A DNA stretch of 64,000 nucleotides, taken from JALSNL01 sp036479585 (lineage in GTDB: Bacteria; Bacteroidota; Ignavibacteria; Ignavibacteriales; Melioribacteraceae). The stretch is taken from assembly GCA_965224785.1 (NCBI GenBank), contig OZ245062.1:930001-994000 (forward strand). The letters run 5' to 3'. A program made the translations under genes and the position numbers. The first letter of the stretch is position 1; every line of letters begins with the position of its first letter. Below are positions 56,633 to 64,000 of the stretch, piece by piece. The notes below the pieces were generated by a model, which saw only the letters and a program-made list of their open reading frames with translations, made no database searches and was not told where the DNA came from.

Positions 56633-59461
56633 ATGATAGACCAAGATAAGATAGTTATAAAAGGTGCGAGAGAGCATAACTTAAAAAATATCAGTTTAGA
56701 TATTCCTCGAAATTCACTAGTAGTAATTACTGGACTTTCAGGTTCGGGTAAATCTTCTTTAGCATTTGATACTATATTTGCTGAGGGACAAAGAAGATAT
56801 ATTGAATCTCTTTCTGCTTATGCTAGACAGTTTTTAGGGCAACTGGAAAAACCAGATGTGGATTTAATTGAAGGTTTAAGTCCGGCAATTTCTATTGAGC
56901 AAAAATCTACTGGTGGCAATCCACGTTCTACTGTTGGCACTATTACAGAGATTTATGATTACTTAAGATTGCTCTATGCACGAGTTGGAGAAGCTCATTG
57001 TTACAAATGCAGCAAGTTAGTTCAAAAGCAATCTACCGAACAAATAATTGACAGAATAATTACAGATTTTGATAACCAAAAAATATTTGTTTTTGCTCCG
57101 GTTGTTAGAGGAAGGAAAGGACATTACAGAGAATTATTTGAAGATATTCAAAAAGATGGATTTATTAAAGCACGAGTTGATGGTGATATCATTGAACTTC
57201 ACAAAGGTTTTAAAGTTGATAGATATAAAATTCATAATATAGAAATACTAATTGATAGAATTCAGATTACGAAAAAATCAAGATTTAGATTGAGTGAATC
57301 TGTAGAAGTTGCATTGAATTTTGGCAACAGTAATATTATAGTTTCTAATGGAGAAAAAGATTTTCTATTCAGTAGAAATTATGCTTGTGTTGATTGCGGA
57401 ATCAACTATCAAGAACTTGCTCCAAATTCATTTTCGTTTAACTCGCCTTATGGTTCTTGTAAGGATTGCGATGGACTTGGAGAAAAAAGAGAACTAGACG
57501 AAAAATTAATTATCCCAGATTTTAATAAAACGATAAAAGAAGAAGCACTAGCACCCTTAGGAAAGCCCCGCAATATTTGGTTCTTTAATCAACTAGAAGC
57601 TGTAGCAAAACATTTTGATTTTGATTATAACACTAAGCTAAAAGATTTTGATAAGAAGCAACTTGGAGTTTTACTATCTGGTAGCTCTGAAAAAATTCCC
57701 TTCTCGTATAGTTTTGGTGGAGGTAAGCAAGCAAAATATATGCACAAATTTGCTGGTGTGTTTAAGTACGTTCAAAATTATTACGATACAACAAACTCAG
57801 CAAAATTAAGAGATTGGGCTGGTTCATTTATGACCACTCATACATGCTCAACATGTAATGGTGGTAGGCTTCGTAAAGAATCACTTGCTGTAAAAATTGG
57901 TAAAAAAAATATTAGTGAAGTTACAAATCTTTCAATTAAACGGATGAAAGATTTTACAACTAAATTAAAATTTACTGGTAATGCAAAAATAATTTCAAGA
58001 CAAATTCTAAAAGAAATTAATGCCAGGCTAGAATTCCTACTTAATGTTGGATTAGATTATTTAACATTAAATCGGTCGGTAAAAACATTATCTGGTGGAG
58101 AAAGTCAGCGGATAAGATTAGCAACTCAAATTGGTTCGCAGCTCTCAGGTGTACTGTACGTATTGGATGAACCAAGTATTGGGCTTCACCAAAGTGATAA
58201 TGTAAAACTTATAAAATCACTAAATAAATTAAGAGATTTAGATAATACAGTAATTGTTGTTGAGCATGATAAAGAGACAATAGTTAGTGCAGATTACATA
58301 ATTGATCTTGGACCAAAAGCTGGAAAGCATGGTGGGGAAATTTGTTTCGCTGGCTCAAAAAAGAAATTATTAAGTCAAAAAAATAGTTCTTCTTTAACCC
58401 TCGCTTATTTATCAAATGAAAAACAGATTTTAATTCCGAAGAAAAGAAGAAAGCATAATGGACATCATCTAACCCTAAGTGGAGCAAATGGGAATAATCT
58501 TAAAAATGTAAAAATTAAATTTCCACTTGGAACTTTTATTGCTGTTACTGGTGTTAGTGGCTCTGGTAAGTCTTCGCTAATAAATGAAACGTTAGTAAAA
58601 ATATTAATGAAGAAAGTTTATAAATCCAAAACAATACCTTTACCATTTGATAAAGTTATTGGAATTGAACACATTGATAAAATTATTGAAATCGATCAAT
58701 CGGCAATAGGCAGAACACCTCGCTCCAATCCAGCAACTTACACAGGCTTGTTTACATTTATACGAGACTTGTATGCACAGTTACCTGAATCTAAAATACG
58801 AGGATATGCATCTGGCAGATTTAGTTTTAATGTTGCCGGAGGAAGATGCGAAGAATGTAGAGGTGACGGACTAAAGAAAATAGAAATGAATTTTTTACCT
58901 GACGTTTATGTTCTGTGCGAAGAATGTAACGGAAAACGGTACAATAGAGAAACGTTAGAAGTTTTGTTCAAAACAAAATCCATAAGTGATGTTTTAGAGA
59001 TGAACATAGAAACAGCTGTTGAGTTTTTTATAGACCATCCAAGGATTAGTCGTAAATTAAAAGCATTAAACGATGTTGGGCTTGGATATATAAAATTAGG
59101 TCAGCAAGCAACAACACTTTCTGGAGGAGAAGCACAACGTGTAAAGTTGGCAACTGAGCTTAGTAAAATTAGTACAGGAAAAACAATGTACATTCTTGAT
59201 GAACCCACAACCGGTTTACATTTTGAAGATGTTAATGTTTTGCTTGGAGTCTTAAATAAGTTAGTGGATAAAGGCAATACTGTTATAGTTATTGAGCATA
59301 ACCTTGATGTTATAAAAGTTGCCGATTATGTTATTGATCTTGGTCCGGGCGGAGGTGAGTACGGAGGAGAAATTATTGCAGAAGGAACTCCCGAAAAAAT
59401 ATGTAAAAATAAAAATAGTTTAACTGGGAAATATTTAATTGAAGAGTTAGGATTGAACTAA
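56633..59461 (+). CDS. uvrA: UvrABC excinuclease subunit A
   Basis: UvrA recognises bulky DNA damage in nucleotide excision repair. The 942 residues carry two ABC ATPase modules, with Walker A GLSGSGKSSLAFDT and GVSGSGKSSLINET, and signatures LSGGESQRIRLA and LSGGEAQRVKLA. Zinc-binding cysteine pairs appear in CYKCSK, CVDCGINY with CKDCDGLG, CSTCNGGR, and CEECRGDG with CEECNGKRYN. IRGYASGRFSFNVAGGRCEE is also diagnostic. No SOS box was searched for. uvrB and uvrC are not in the window. Confidence 0.97.
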   Translation: MIDQDKIVIKGAREHNLKNISLDIPRNSLVVITGLSGSGKSSLAFDTIFAEGQRRYIESLSAYARQFLGQLEKPDVDLIEGLSPAISIEQKSTGGNPRSTVGTITEIYDYLRLLYARVGEAHCYKCSKLVQKQSTEQIIDRIITDFDNQKIFVFAPVVRGRKGHYRELFEDIQKDGFIKARVDGDIIELHKGFKVDRYKIHNIEILIDRIQITKKSRFRLSESVEVALNFGNSNIIVSNGEKDFLFSRNYACVDCGINYQELAPNSFSFNSPYGSCKDCDGLGEKRELDEKLIIPDFNKTIKEEALAPLGKPRNIWFFNQLEAVAKHFDFDYNTKLKDFDKKQLGVLLSGSSEKIPFSYSFGGGKQAKYMHKFAGVFKYVQNYYDTTNSAKLRDWAGSFMTTHTCSTCNGGRLRKESLAVKIGKKNISEVTNLSIKRMKDFTTKLKFTGNAKIISRQILKEINARLEFLLNVGLDYLTLNRSVKTLSGGESQRIRLATQIGSQLSGVLYVLDEPSIGLHQSDNVKLIKSLNKLRDLDNTVIVVEHDKETIVSADYIIDLGPKAGKHGGEICFAGSKKKLLSQKNSSSLTLAYLSNEKQILIPKKRRKHNGHHLTLSGANGNNLKNVKIKFPLGTFIAVTGVSGSGKSSLINETLVKILMKKVYKSKTIPLPFDKVIGIEHIDKIIEIDQSAIGRTPRSNPATYTGLFTFIRDLYAQLPESKIRGYASGRFSFNVAGGRCEECRGDGLKKIEMNFLPDVYVLCEECNGKRYNRETLEVLFKTKSISDVLEMNIETAVEFFIDHPRISRKLKALNDVGLGYIKLGQQATTLSGGEAQRVKLATELSKISTGKTMYILDEPTTGLHFEDVNVLLGVLNKLVDKGNTVIVIEHNLDVIKVADYVIDLGPGGGEYGGEIIAEGTPEKICKNKNSLTGKYLIEELGLN

Positions 59462-59485
59462 AGACTTTAATGTTGAGAAATAAAA

Positions 59486-59614
59486 ATGGGGATTGCAAGC
59501 AATGGAATTTTAGTTGTGGTGATTCACACATTTGAAGAAGATAATTCTAGTTCTGTTACAGTTAGAATTATTTCAGCAAGAAAAGCTAATAAAAAAGAGA
59601 CAAAACAATATTAG
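59486..59614 (+). pseudogene. Truncated BrnT-type toxin remnant
   Basis: The frame from ATG 59486 encodes 42 residues: MGIASNGILVVVIHTFEED, then VTVRIISARKANKKETKQY and a stop. This is the C-terminal half of a BrnT toxin (compare VVVIFTKREQKIRIIS in the intact BrnT at 49069). The N-terminal WDxxKxxxNxxKHG core is absent and would have to lie within uvrA. The toxin is therefore almost surely inactive. The antitoxin gene begins 7 bp later. Confidence 0.8.
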
Positions 59615-59621
59615 GTATATT

Positions 59622-59822
59622 ATGGAACAAGAATATGATTTTTCGAAAGCAACAAGAGGTAAGTTTTTTAATGAAAATGTTAAATTGAATTTACCTGTGT
59701 ACCTTGATGTAAACAACTTGTTATTTGTTGAGAAAATAGCAAAGAAAAAGAATTTGGATATTACTGTAATTGTTAATGAATTAATTAAAGAGAACATTAG
59801 GATTGCAAAAGTTCTAAGATAA
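59622..59822 (+). CDS. Orphan antitoxin (partner of the truncated BrnT)
   Basis: ATG at 59622 gives 66 residues: EYDFSKATRGKFFN, then LNLPVYLDVNNLLFVEKIA and DITVIVNELIKENIRIAKVL. The DFSKAxRGKF head and the ribbon-helix-helix-like tail are typical of antitoxins coded next to BrnT-type toxins. The reading frame is intact while its toxin has lost the N-terminal half. A longer in-frame version from 59532 would run through the toxin remnant and is rejected. The following 241 bp to aroF hold no gene. Confidence 0.8.
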   Translation: MEQEYDFSKATRGKFFNENVKLNLPVYLDVNNLLFVEKIAKKKNLDITVIVNELIKENIRIAKVLR

Positions 59823-60063
59823 TATAGATTATTTAAAATTTATTGTTAGACAAATCCCTAAAACTTTGTTTTAATGAATCAAATATTTTTGCTGTAATAT
59901 AATTGTTCGCAATGAAAAAATATTTGCAGTATTGAAAAGCAAAGACAACTCCACCTCAGAATAAGACAACACAACATTAATAAAAATTGTAAATTGCATC
60001 TTCTCATTTTAGAAAAAAGTAAATAATAGAATTAGTCAATAGATATAGGTAGGGATTGTACCA

Positions 60064-61077
60064 ATGGTAATAATTTTAGAAAAGAAAGCAACTGAAGATC
60101 AAATAAAAAATATAAAACAACATCTTGTAGATTTTGGATTTCAAATTCATGAATCGGAAGGTGATGCACGTACAGTGCTTGGTGCTATTGGCGTTAAGCC
60201 TGGTTTTGATACTCGAAAACTAAAAATACTGGAAGGAGTATCTGATGTATATAGAGTAACTTCTCCCTTTAAATTAGCAAGCAGAAATTTTAAAGAAGAT
60301 AAAACAATTGTAAAAATTAAAGATGTTGAAATTGGTGGGGATAAGATTGCACTTATGGTTGGTCCTTGCTCAATAGAAAGTGAAGATCAAATATTTAGAT
60401 TAGCAAAAGTTGTTGCACAATCTGGAGCAAAAATTTTACGGGGAGGAGCTTTTAAACCTCGTTCATCACCGTACTCGTTTCAGGGTATGGGTGAAGAAGG
60501 ATTAAAACTAATAAGAGCCGCTGCTGATAAGTACGACCTACTTGTGATTACAGAAGTAATGCAAATCAGTCAGATTGAATTGATTGGGAAGTACACAGAT
60601 ATTTTTCAACTTGGTGCAAGAAACATGCAAAATTTCTCACTTCTTAAAGAACTTTCAACAAGTGATATTCCGGTAATGTTAAAAAGGGGATTGGCTGCGA
60701 CAATTGAAGAATGGCTAATGTCAGCAGAATACCTTTTAGCTGGAGGAAATAAAAATATAATTTTATGCGAACGTGGAATTAGAACTTTTGAAACTTACAC
60801 AAGAAATACTTTTGATCTTTCTGCTATTCCTGTAGTGAATGAAAAAAGTCATTTGCCAATAGTTGCAGATCCTTCGCACGCAACAGGTTACAGAAGCCAA
60901 GTGCCACCAATGGCAAGAGCAGCAGTTGCAGCTGGAGCTGATTCTTTAATGATAGAAATTCATGATGATCCGGAAAATGCTTTCTCAGATGGTCCACAAG
61001 CTTTATTGCCTGATACTTATTTGAAATTGGTTGATGAAATGAGAATTATTGCACAGGCAATTGGTAAGACAATTTAG
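60064..61077 (+). CDS. aroF: DAHP synthase (3-deoxy-7-phosphoheptulonate synthase)
   Basis: This is the first step of the shikimate pathway: phosphoenolpyruvate plus erythrose 4-phosphate to DAHP. The 337 residues include an N-terminal ferredoxin-like regulatory domain (about 1-75) as in the Thermotoga-type enzymes. The catalytic barrel has MVGPCSIESEDQIFRLAK, GGAFKPRSSPYSFQG, QLGARNMQNF, LKRGLAATIEEWL, and DPSHATGYRSQV. tyrA follows 135 bp downstream, so both belong to aromatic amino acid synthesis. Confidence 0.95.
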   Translation: MVIILEKKATEDQIKNIKQHLVDFGFQIHESEGDARTVLGAIGVKPGFDTRKLKILEGVSDVYRVTSPFKLASRNFKEDKTIVKIKDVEIGGDKIALMVGPCSIESEDQIFRLAKVVAQSGAKILRGGAFKPRSSPYSFQGMGEEGLKLIRAAADKYDLLVITEVMQISQIELIGKYTDIFQLGARNMQNFSLLKELSTSDIPVMLKRGLAATIEEWLMSAEYLLAGGNKNIILCERGIRTFETYTRNTFDLSAIPVVNEKSHLPIVADPSHATGYRSQVPPMARAAVAAGADSLMIEIHDDPENAFSDGPQALLPDTYLKLVDEMRIIAQAIGKTI

Positions 61078-61086
61078 ATTGGTTTT

Positions 61087-61141
61087 GAAGTATGATTCCC
61101 TTCATACTTCGACTCCGCTCAGCATAACTAGTTAAACTAGT
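61087..61141. repeat. Palindromic intergenic repeat between aroF and tyrA
   Basis: Two hairpins occur: GAAGTATGA with TCATACTTC (61087-61095 and 61102-61110), and ACTAGT-TAA-ACTAGT (61127-61141). Between them lies CTTCGACTCCGCTCAGCAT, a phrase recurrent in intergenic repeats of this group. The first hairpin may also end aroF transcription. Confidence 0.55.
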
Positions 61142-61212
61142 ATGCTTTTATCACCTCGTCCTGAAAGTTTTTTGAGAGGGAGATAGTCTAGCATATATAA
61201 AATATATACTCA

Positions 61213-62325
61213 ATGATTCAAAAAAAAAATAACATAGCAATTATTGGTCTTGGTTTAATTGGTGGTTCAATTGCGAAGGCATTAAAGAATAGTGATTTCC
61301 CCTATACTATTACTGCTTATGACAAACCTGAAGTTTTAGCAAAAGCAAAATATGAAAATGTAATTGATGAAATTCTTGCGAATCCTAAAGACACTATTTC
61401 CGCAGATGTTATTTTTATTTGTCTTCCCTTAAACTTAAGCATAGAAGTATTTAAAGAACTTGCTCCATTAATCTCTTCCAATACAATTTTAACAGATGTC
61501 TCTGGTGTAAAATTAGTATTCCAAAAAGAATGGGAAAAAATTAATAGTGCTGGGATGTATATTGGCGGGCATCCAATGACTGGAAAAGAAAAAGGTGGAT
61601 ATGAAAATTCTGATCCACTATTGTTTGAGAATTCAGTTTACATAGTTACTCATGATTTGTCAAATACTTCAACTCCGTTCAGTATTACAGATACTAGGAT
61701 TGAAAAATTTAAAAATGTTCTTACAAAACTTGGAGCAAATATTTTATTCATTCCAGCAAAACAGCACGATGTTATAGCAGCAAGTGTTAGTCACCTTCCG
61801 CAATTATTATCTGTGGCTCTTGTTAATACTGCATCATTAAAAACTGATGAGTATAATTTTCTTGATCTTGCAGCTGGGGGTTTTAGAGATATGACTAGAA
61901 TAGCTTCAAGTAATTTTAATATTTGGGAAGATGTGATTAACCAAAACCAAAATCAGATTTTAACTGCCATTGAAAAATATTCTTACGAATTAGAAAAAAT
62001 TAAAAATTGGGTTTCAACAAAAAATAATGTTGAACTAGAAAAATATTTCATTAAAGCTTCCAAACATCGAAATGAAATTCCAAAAAACACAAAAGGTTTT
62101 CTAACTCCAGTTTTTGATATATTTGTTTTTGTTAAAGATGAACCAGGAGTTATAAGTAAAATTTCATCAATACTTTTTGTGAATGGAATCAATATAAAAG
62201 ATATAGAACTTCTGAAAATTAGAGAAGGGGATGGTGGAACATTTAGAATGTCTTTTGAAACAGAAAAAATTGCTCAAGAAGCAAAAATAATTATTTCAGA
62301 ATTAGGTTTTAAAACAAAAGATTAG
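61213..62325 (+). CDS. tyrA: Prephenate dehydrogenase with C-terminal ACT domain
   Basis: This oxidises and decarboxylates prephenate to 4-hydroxyphenylpyruvate in tyrosine synthesis. The 370 residues begin with a NAD-binding motif, IAIIGLGLIGGSIAKALK, followed by the catalytic GGHPMTGKEKGGYENSDP, SVSHLPQLLSVAL and the DLAAGGFRDMTRIASSN segment. The ACT domain (about 295-365) has FVFVKDEPGVISKISSILF and likely binds an aromatic amino acid for feedback control. Confidence 0.94.
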   Translation: MIQKKNNIAIIGLGLIGGSIAKALKNSDFPYTITAYDKPEVLAKAKYENVIDEILANPKDTISADVIFICLPLNLSIEVFKELAPLISSNTILTDVSGVKLVFQKEWEKINSAGMYIGGHPMTGKEKGGYENSDPLLFENSVYIVTHDLSNTSTPFSITDTRIEKFKNVLTKLGANILFIPAKQHDVIAASVSHLPQLLSVALVNTASLKTDEYNFLDLAAGGFRDMTRIASSNFNIWEDVINQNQNQILTAIEKYSYELEKIKNWVSTKNNVELEKYFIKASKHRNEIPKNTKGFLTPVFDIFVFVKDEPGVISKISSILFVNGINIKDIELLKIREGDGGTFRMSFETEKIAQEAKIIISELGFKTKD

Positions 62326-62361
62326 ATGAAAATTTAAATCAAATAAAAACGGATACTACCG

Positions 62362-63300
62362 ATGAAAAAATATATAATACATTTTATTGTTTTGCTAGGG
62401 TTGTTTATTTCTAGCTGTGAAGTTAATAATAAAAACGTTACTGCAAATGAGACACAACTTCCAATCTCAGATACAACTTGGACGAAGGTTGTTGAAAATT
62501 TAAACTTCCCAGAAGGGCCTGCTTGGGATGTTGCTAGTAATTCAGTTTATCTTTCAAATTGCAATGGTGGATGGATATCAAGAGTAAATGGAAATGTACA
62601 CGATACTTTTCTAGTTGCCTCCAATGAACCATTGTCATTTGAAAAAACAAATGGGATGACATTTCATAACGGATATTTATTTGCTTGTGAGTATGGAAAT
62701 GGTGAAGTATTAAAAATTTCAAGAGATGGAAAAATAGAAATATTTGTTGATAATTTTCAAGGTGAAAAATTTAATCGTCCAAACGATTTAGCTTTTGATA
62801 AGAAGGGGAACTTATATTTTACTGATCCAAAATCTTATGGTAAGGACAAACCAGATGGTAGAATATTTAGAAGAGACGCAATAACTAAAGAAGTAATTTT
62901 ATTACAAGACAGTTTAACTTTCCCAAATGGAATTGCGTTTACAAAAGATGGTAAAAATCTTTTTGTTTGTGAATCTGCCCAAAGTAGAATACTAAAATTT
63001 GATGTGCAAGAAGATGGAAAAATTACTAACAAAACTGAGTTTATAGTTTTACCTGGTGGCGATCCGGATGGAATTGCATTTGACAAAAAAGGGAATCTCT
63101 ATGTTGCTCACTATGGAACTGGGACATTATTTATAATAAATTCTTCTGGAAAAATAATTCAAGAAATTAAAACTCCAGGTAATAAACCAACTAATGTTGA
63201 GTTCGCCGGAAAAGATTTTAGAACACTATTTCTCACTGAAGTGGAAACAAATTCATTATATAAAATTGATGTGAATATTATAGGACAATTATTAAATTAG
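62362..63300 (+). CDS. SMP-30/gluconolactonase-family lipoprotein
   Basis: The signal ends LFISSC. The 312 residues form a six-bladed propeller of the SMP-30 family: NFPEGPAWDVASNSVYLSN with the metal-ligand glutamate, GMTFHNGYLFACEYGNG, FNRPNDLAFDKKGNLYFTDP, FPNGIAFTKDGKNLFVCES and GDPDGIAFDKKGNLYVAHYG, including the conserved Asn and Asp ligands. Members hydrolyse sugar lactones; the substrate here is unknown. Export as a lipoprotein differs from the cytosolic enzymes. It is 36 bp after tyrA but functionally unrelated. Confidence 0.88.
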   Translation: MKKYIIHFIVLLGLFISSCEVNNKNVTANETQLPISDTTWTKVVENLNFPEGPAWDVASNSVYLSNCNGGWISRVNGNVHDTFLVASNEPLSFEKTNGMTFHNGYLFACEYGNGEVLKISRDGKIEIFVDNFQGEKFNRPNDLAFDKKGNLYFTDPKSYGKDKPDGRIFRRDAITKEVILLQDSLTFPNGIAFTKDGKNLFVCESAQSRILKFDVQEDGKITNKTEFIVLPGGDPDGIAFDKKGNLYVAHYGTGTLFIINSSGKIIQEIKTPGNKPTNVEFAGKDFRTLFLTEVETNSLYKIDVNIIGQLLN

Positions 63301-63361
63301 AAATATATTTGTTTTAATTTGATTAGGGAAATAAAGTATATAATATTTGAAGAATAGTGAG

Positions 63362-64000
63362 CTAATATTTAATTGGAATTCTAATTGCAAAAAGATTTGT
63401 CTCAACTCTATTTGTCCCAATAATAGCAGTATTTAACTGAACATCACTGTGCAGATTTGTAACAAGTCTGCCAACAGAATAACCAATAATTCCTCCAAGT
63501 AAAACGTCAGAAGTCCAATGCTGATTTTGATAAACTCTTGCAGCAGCCGTAAGTACTGCTGGAATAAATGAAATTATTTTAAGATACGTATTCTCTGTAT
63601 TTGCCGCAAGCACAGTTGATAGAGAAAATGCTAGAGCAGTATGTCCAGAATTTATAGACATATAATCACTGTTTCTAAAGGAAAAAGGTTTAAAGGAGAA
63701 TGGATTATCATTGTGCCTTGGTCTTTCTCTGCCAAATGCATATTTAAAAGCTACTGTAATTAAGCCAGTAAAGAAAGCAGATTGACCAACTTCATAACCA
63801 ATCTTTTTACTCTTTGTGTTATCTGCTAAAAGTCCATATCCATATAAGCCTCCACCAATTGCTAAAGTTGCATAAGCCTCGCCCCAAAATTTCCCAAATT
63901 TAATTGGAAAGCTTTTTGCATATTTCTGATTGTTTTGTAACTCAAATTTTATGTGTTCGTCTATGTACATTGTTCCATAAGTTAAACCAGCAATACCTAA
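63362..64000 (-). CDS. PAP2-family phosphatase, 5' end missing (right edge)
   Basis: The frame is open to the window edge (LGIAGLTYGTMYIDEH precedes the internal methionine at 63970), so the true start lies outside. All three acid-phosphatase motifs are present: KYAFGRERPRH (KxxxxxxRP), MSINSGHTALAF (PSGH-like, serine-glycine-histidine) and ARVYQNQHWTSDVLLGG (SRxxxxxHxxxD form). The first 90 visible residues include membrane-spanning stretches. Members dephosphorylate lipid phosphates such as undecaprenyl diphosphate or phosphatidate. It converges with the SMP-30 gene across 61 bp. Confidence 0.88.
   Translation of the reverse strand, partial: LGIAGLTYGTMYIDEHIKFELQNNQKYAKSFPIKFGKFWGEAYATLAIGGGLYGYGLLADNTKSKKIGYEVGQSAFFTGLITVAFKYAFGRERPRHNDNPFSFKPFSFRNSDYMSINSGHTALAFSLSTVLAANTENTYLKIISFIPAVLTAAARVYQNQHWTSDVLLGGIIGYSVGRLVTNLHSDVQLNTAIIGTNRVETNLFAIRIPIKY

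Noticed and set aside
59532..59621. Longer form of the orphan antitoxin
   Set aside because: The added codons lie in the toxin remnant in another frame; the conserved EYDFSKATRGKF head begins at ATG 59622.
1..64000. Search for tRNA, rRNA, CRISPR arrays, prophage and insertion sequences
   Set aside because: No T-loop-like GGTTCGAATCC signatures, regular spaced repeats, integrases, capsid genes or transposases were seen by eye; a covariance-model scan was not possible.

Overview
This is an AT-rich, gene-dense chromosomal segment, mostly read on the + strand. It most resembles a member of Ignavibacteria or a related branch of the Bacteroidota/Chlorobiota group. The reasons are an alternative complex III (Act) operon, a PorU-like C25 protease, a subtilase carrying a type IX secretion (T9SS) sorting domain with a PNPFNPTT motif, a DUF4270-like and a DUF4292-like lipoprotein, and a TAnnTTTG-like promoter box. 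No phage, insertion sequence, CRISPR array, rRNA or tRNA gene was seen.

Layout. 1-781 (-): 5' part of hutI. 903-2393: glgA, followed by a DUF4270-like lipoprotein, an outer-membrane barrel and a TPR protein (2710-6454), then a terminator. 6565-9855: glyA, tatC and a polyprenyl diphosphate synthase. 10031-26051: a respiratory block of about 16 kb. It holds ActA, a tiny Tat-signal protein, ActB, ActC, a fused ActD-ActE, ActF, an extra cytochrome c and an unknown membrane protein; then Sco, cytochrome oxidase subunits I, III, IV and II, CtaB, and a second copy of the unknown membrane protein that carries a cytochrome c tail. Quinol electrons would pass from Act through c-type cytochromes to an A2-type aa3 oxidase. 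26346-29430: a translationally coupled trio of a lipoprotein with an SR-like basic tail, a second basic lipoprotein and an outer-membrane barrel; this is the best candidate for an undescribed system. 29587-34630: rsgA (apparently starting at AUA), a TPR lipoprotein, a DUF4292 lipoprotein and a degenerate EnvC/M23 protein. 34748-41896: a polysaccharide locus (flippase, Glf, methyltransferase, four glycosyltransferases) with a decayed duplicate glycosyltransferase start. 42002-49015: a giant PorU-like protease with an embedded ILEI-like domain, and a barrel protein. 49069-49576: a BrnT/BrnA toxin-antitoxin pair. 49698-54577: lepA, lepB and the T9SS-sorted subtilase. 54646-59461: O-methyltransferase, Rrf2 regulator (-), YigZ (-) and uvrA. 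59486-59822: a broken BrnT with a surviving antitoxin. 60064-64000: aroF, tyrA, an SMP-30 family lipoprotein, and a PAP2 phosphatase (-) cut by the right edge.

Several intergenic gaps hold degenerate inverted-repeat elements of one family (TGTCATTC...GAATGACA type). Many genes overlap by 1-14 nt, and GTG and TTG starts are common, so several starts were re-assigned using Shine-Dalgarno position and family N-termini. All functional calls come from reading motifs in the sequence; no database search was run.
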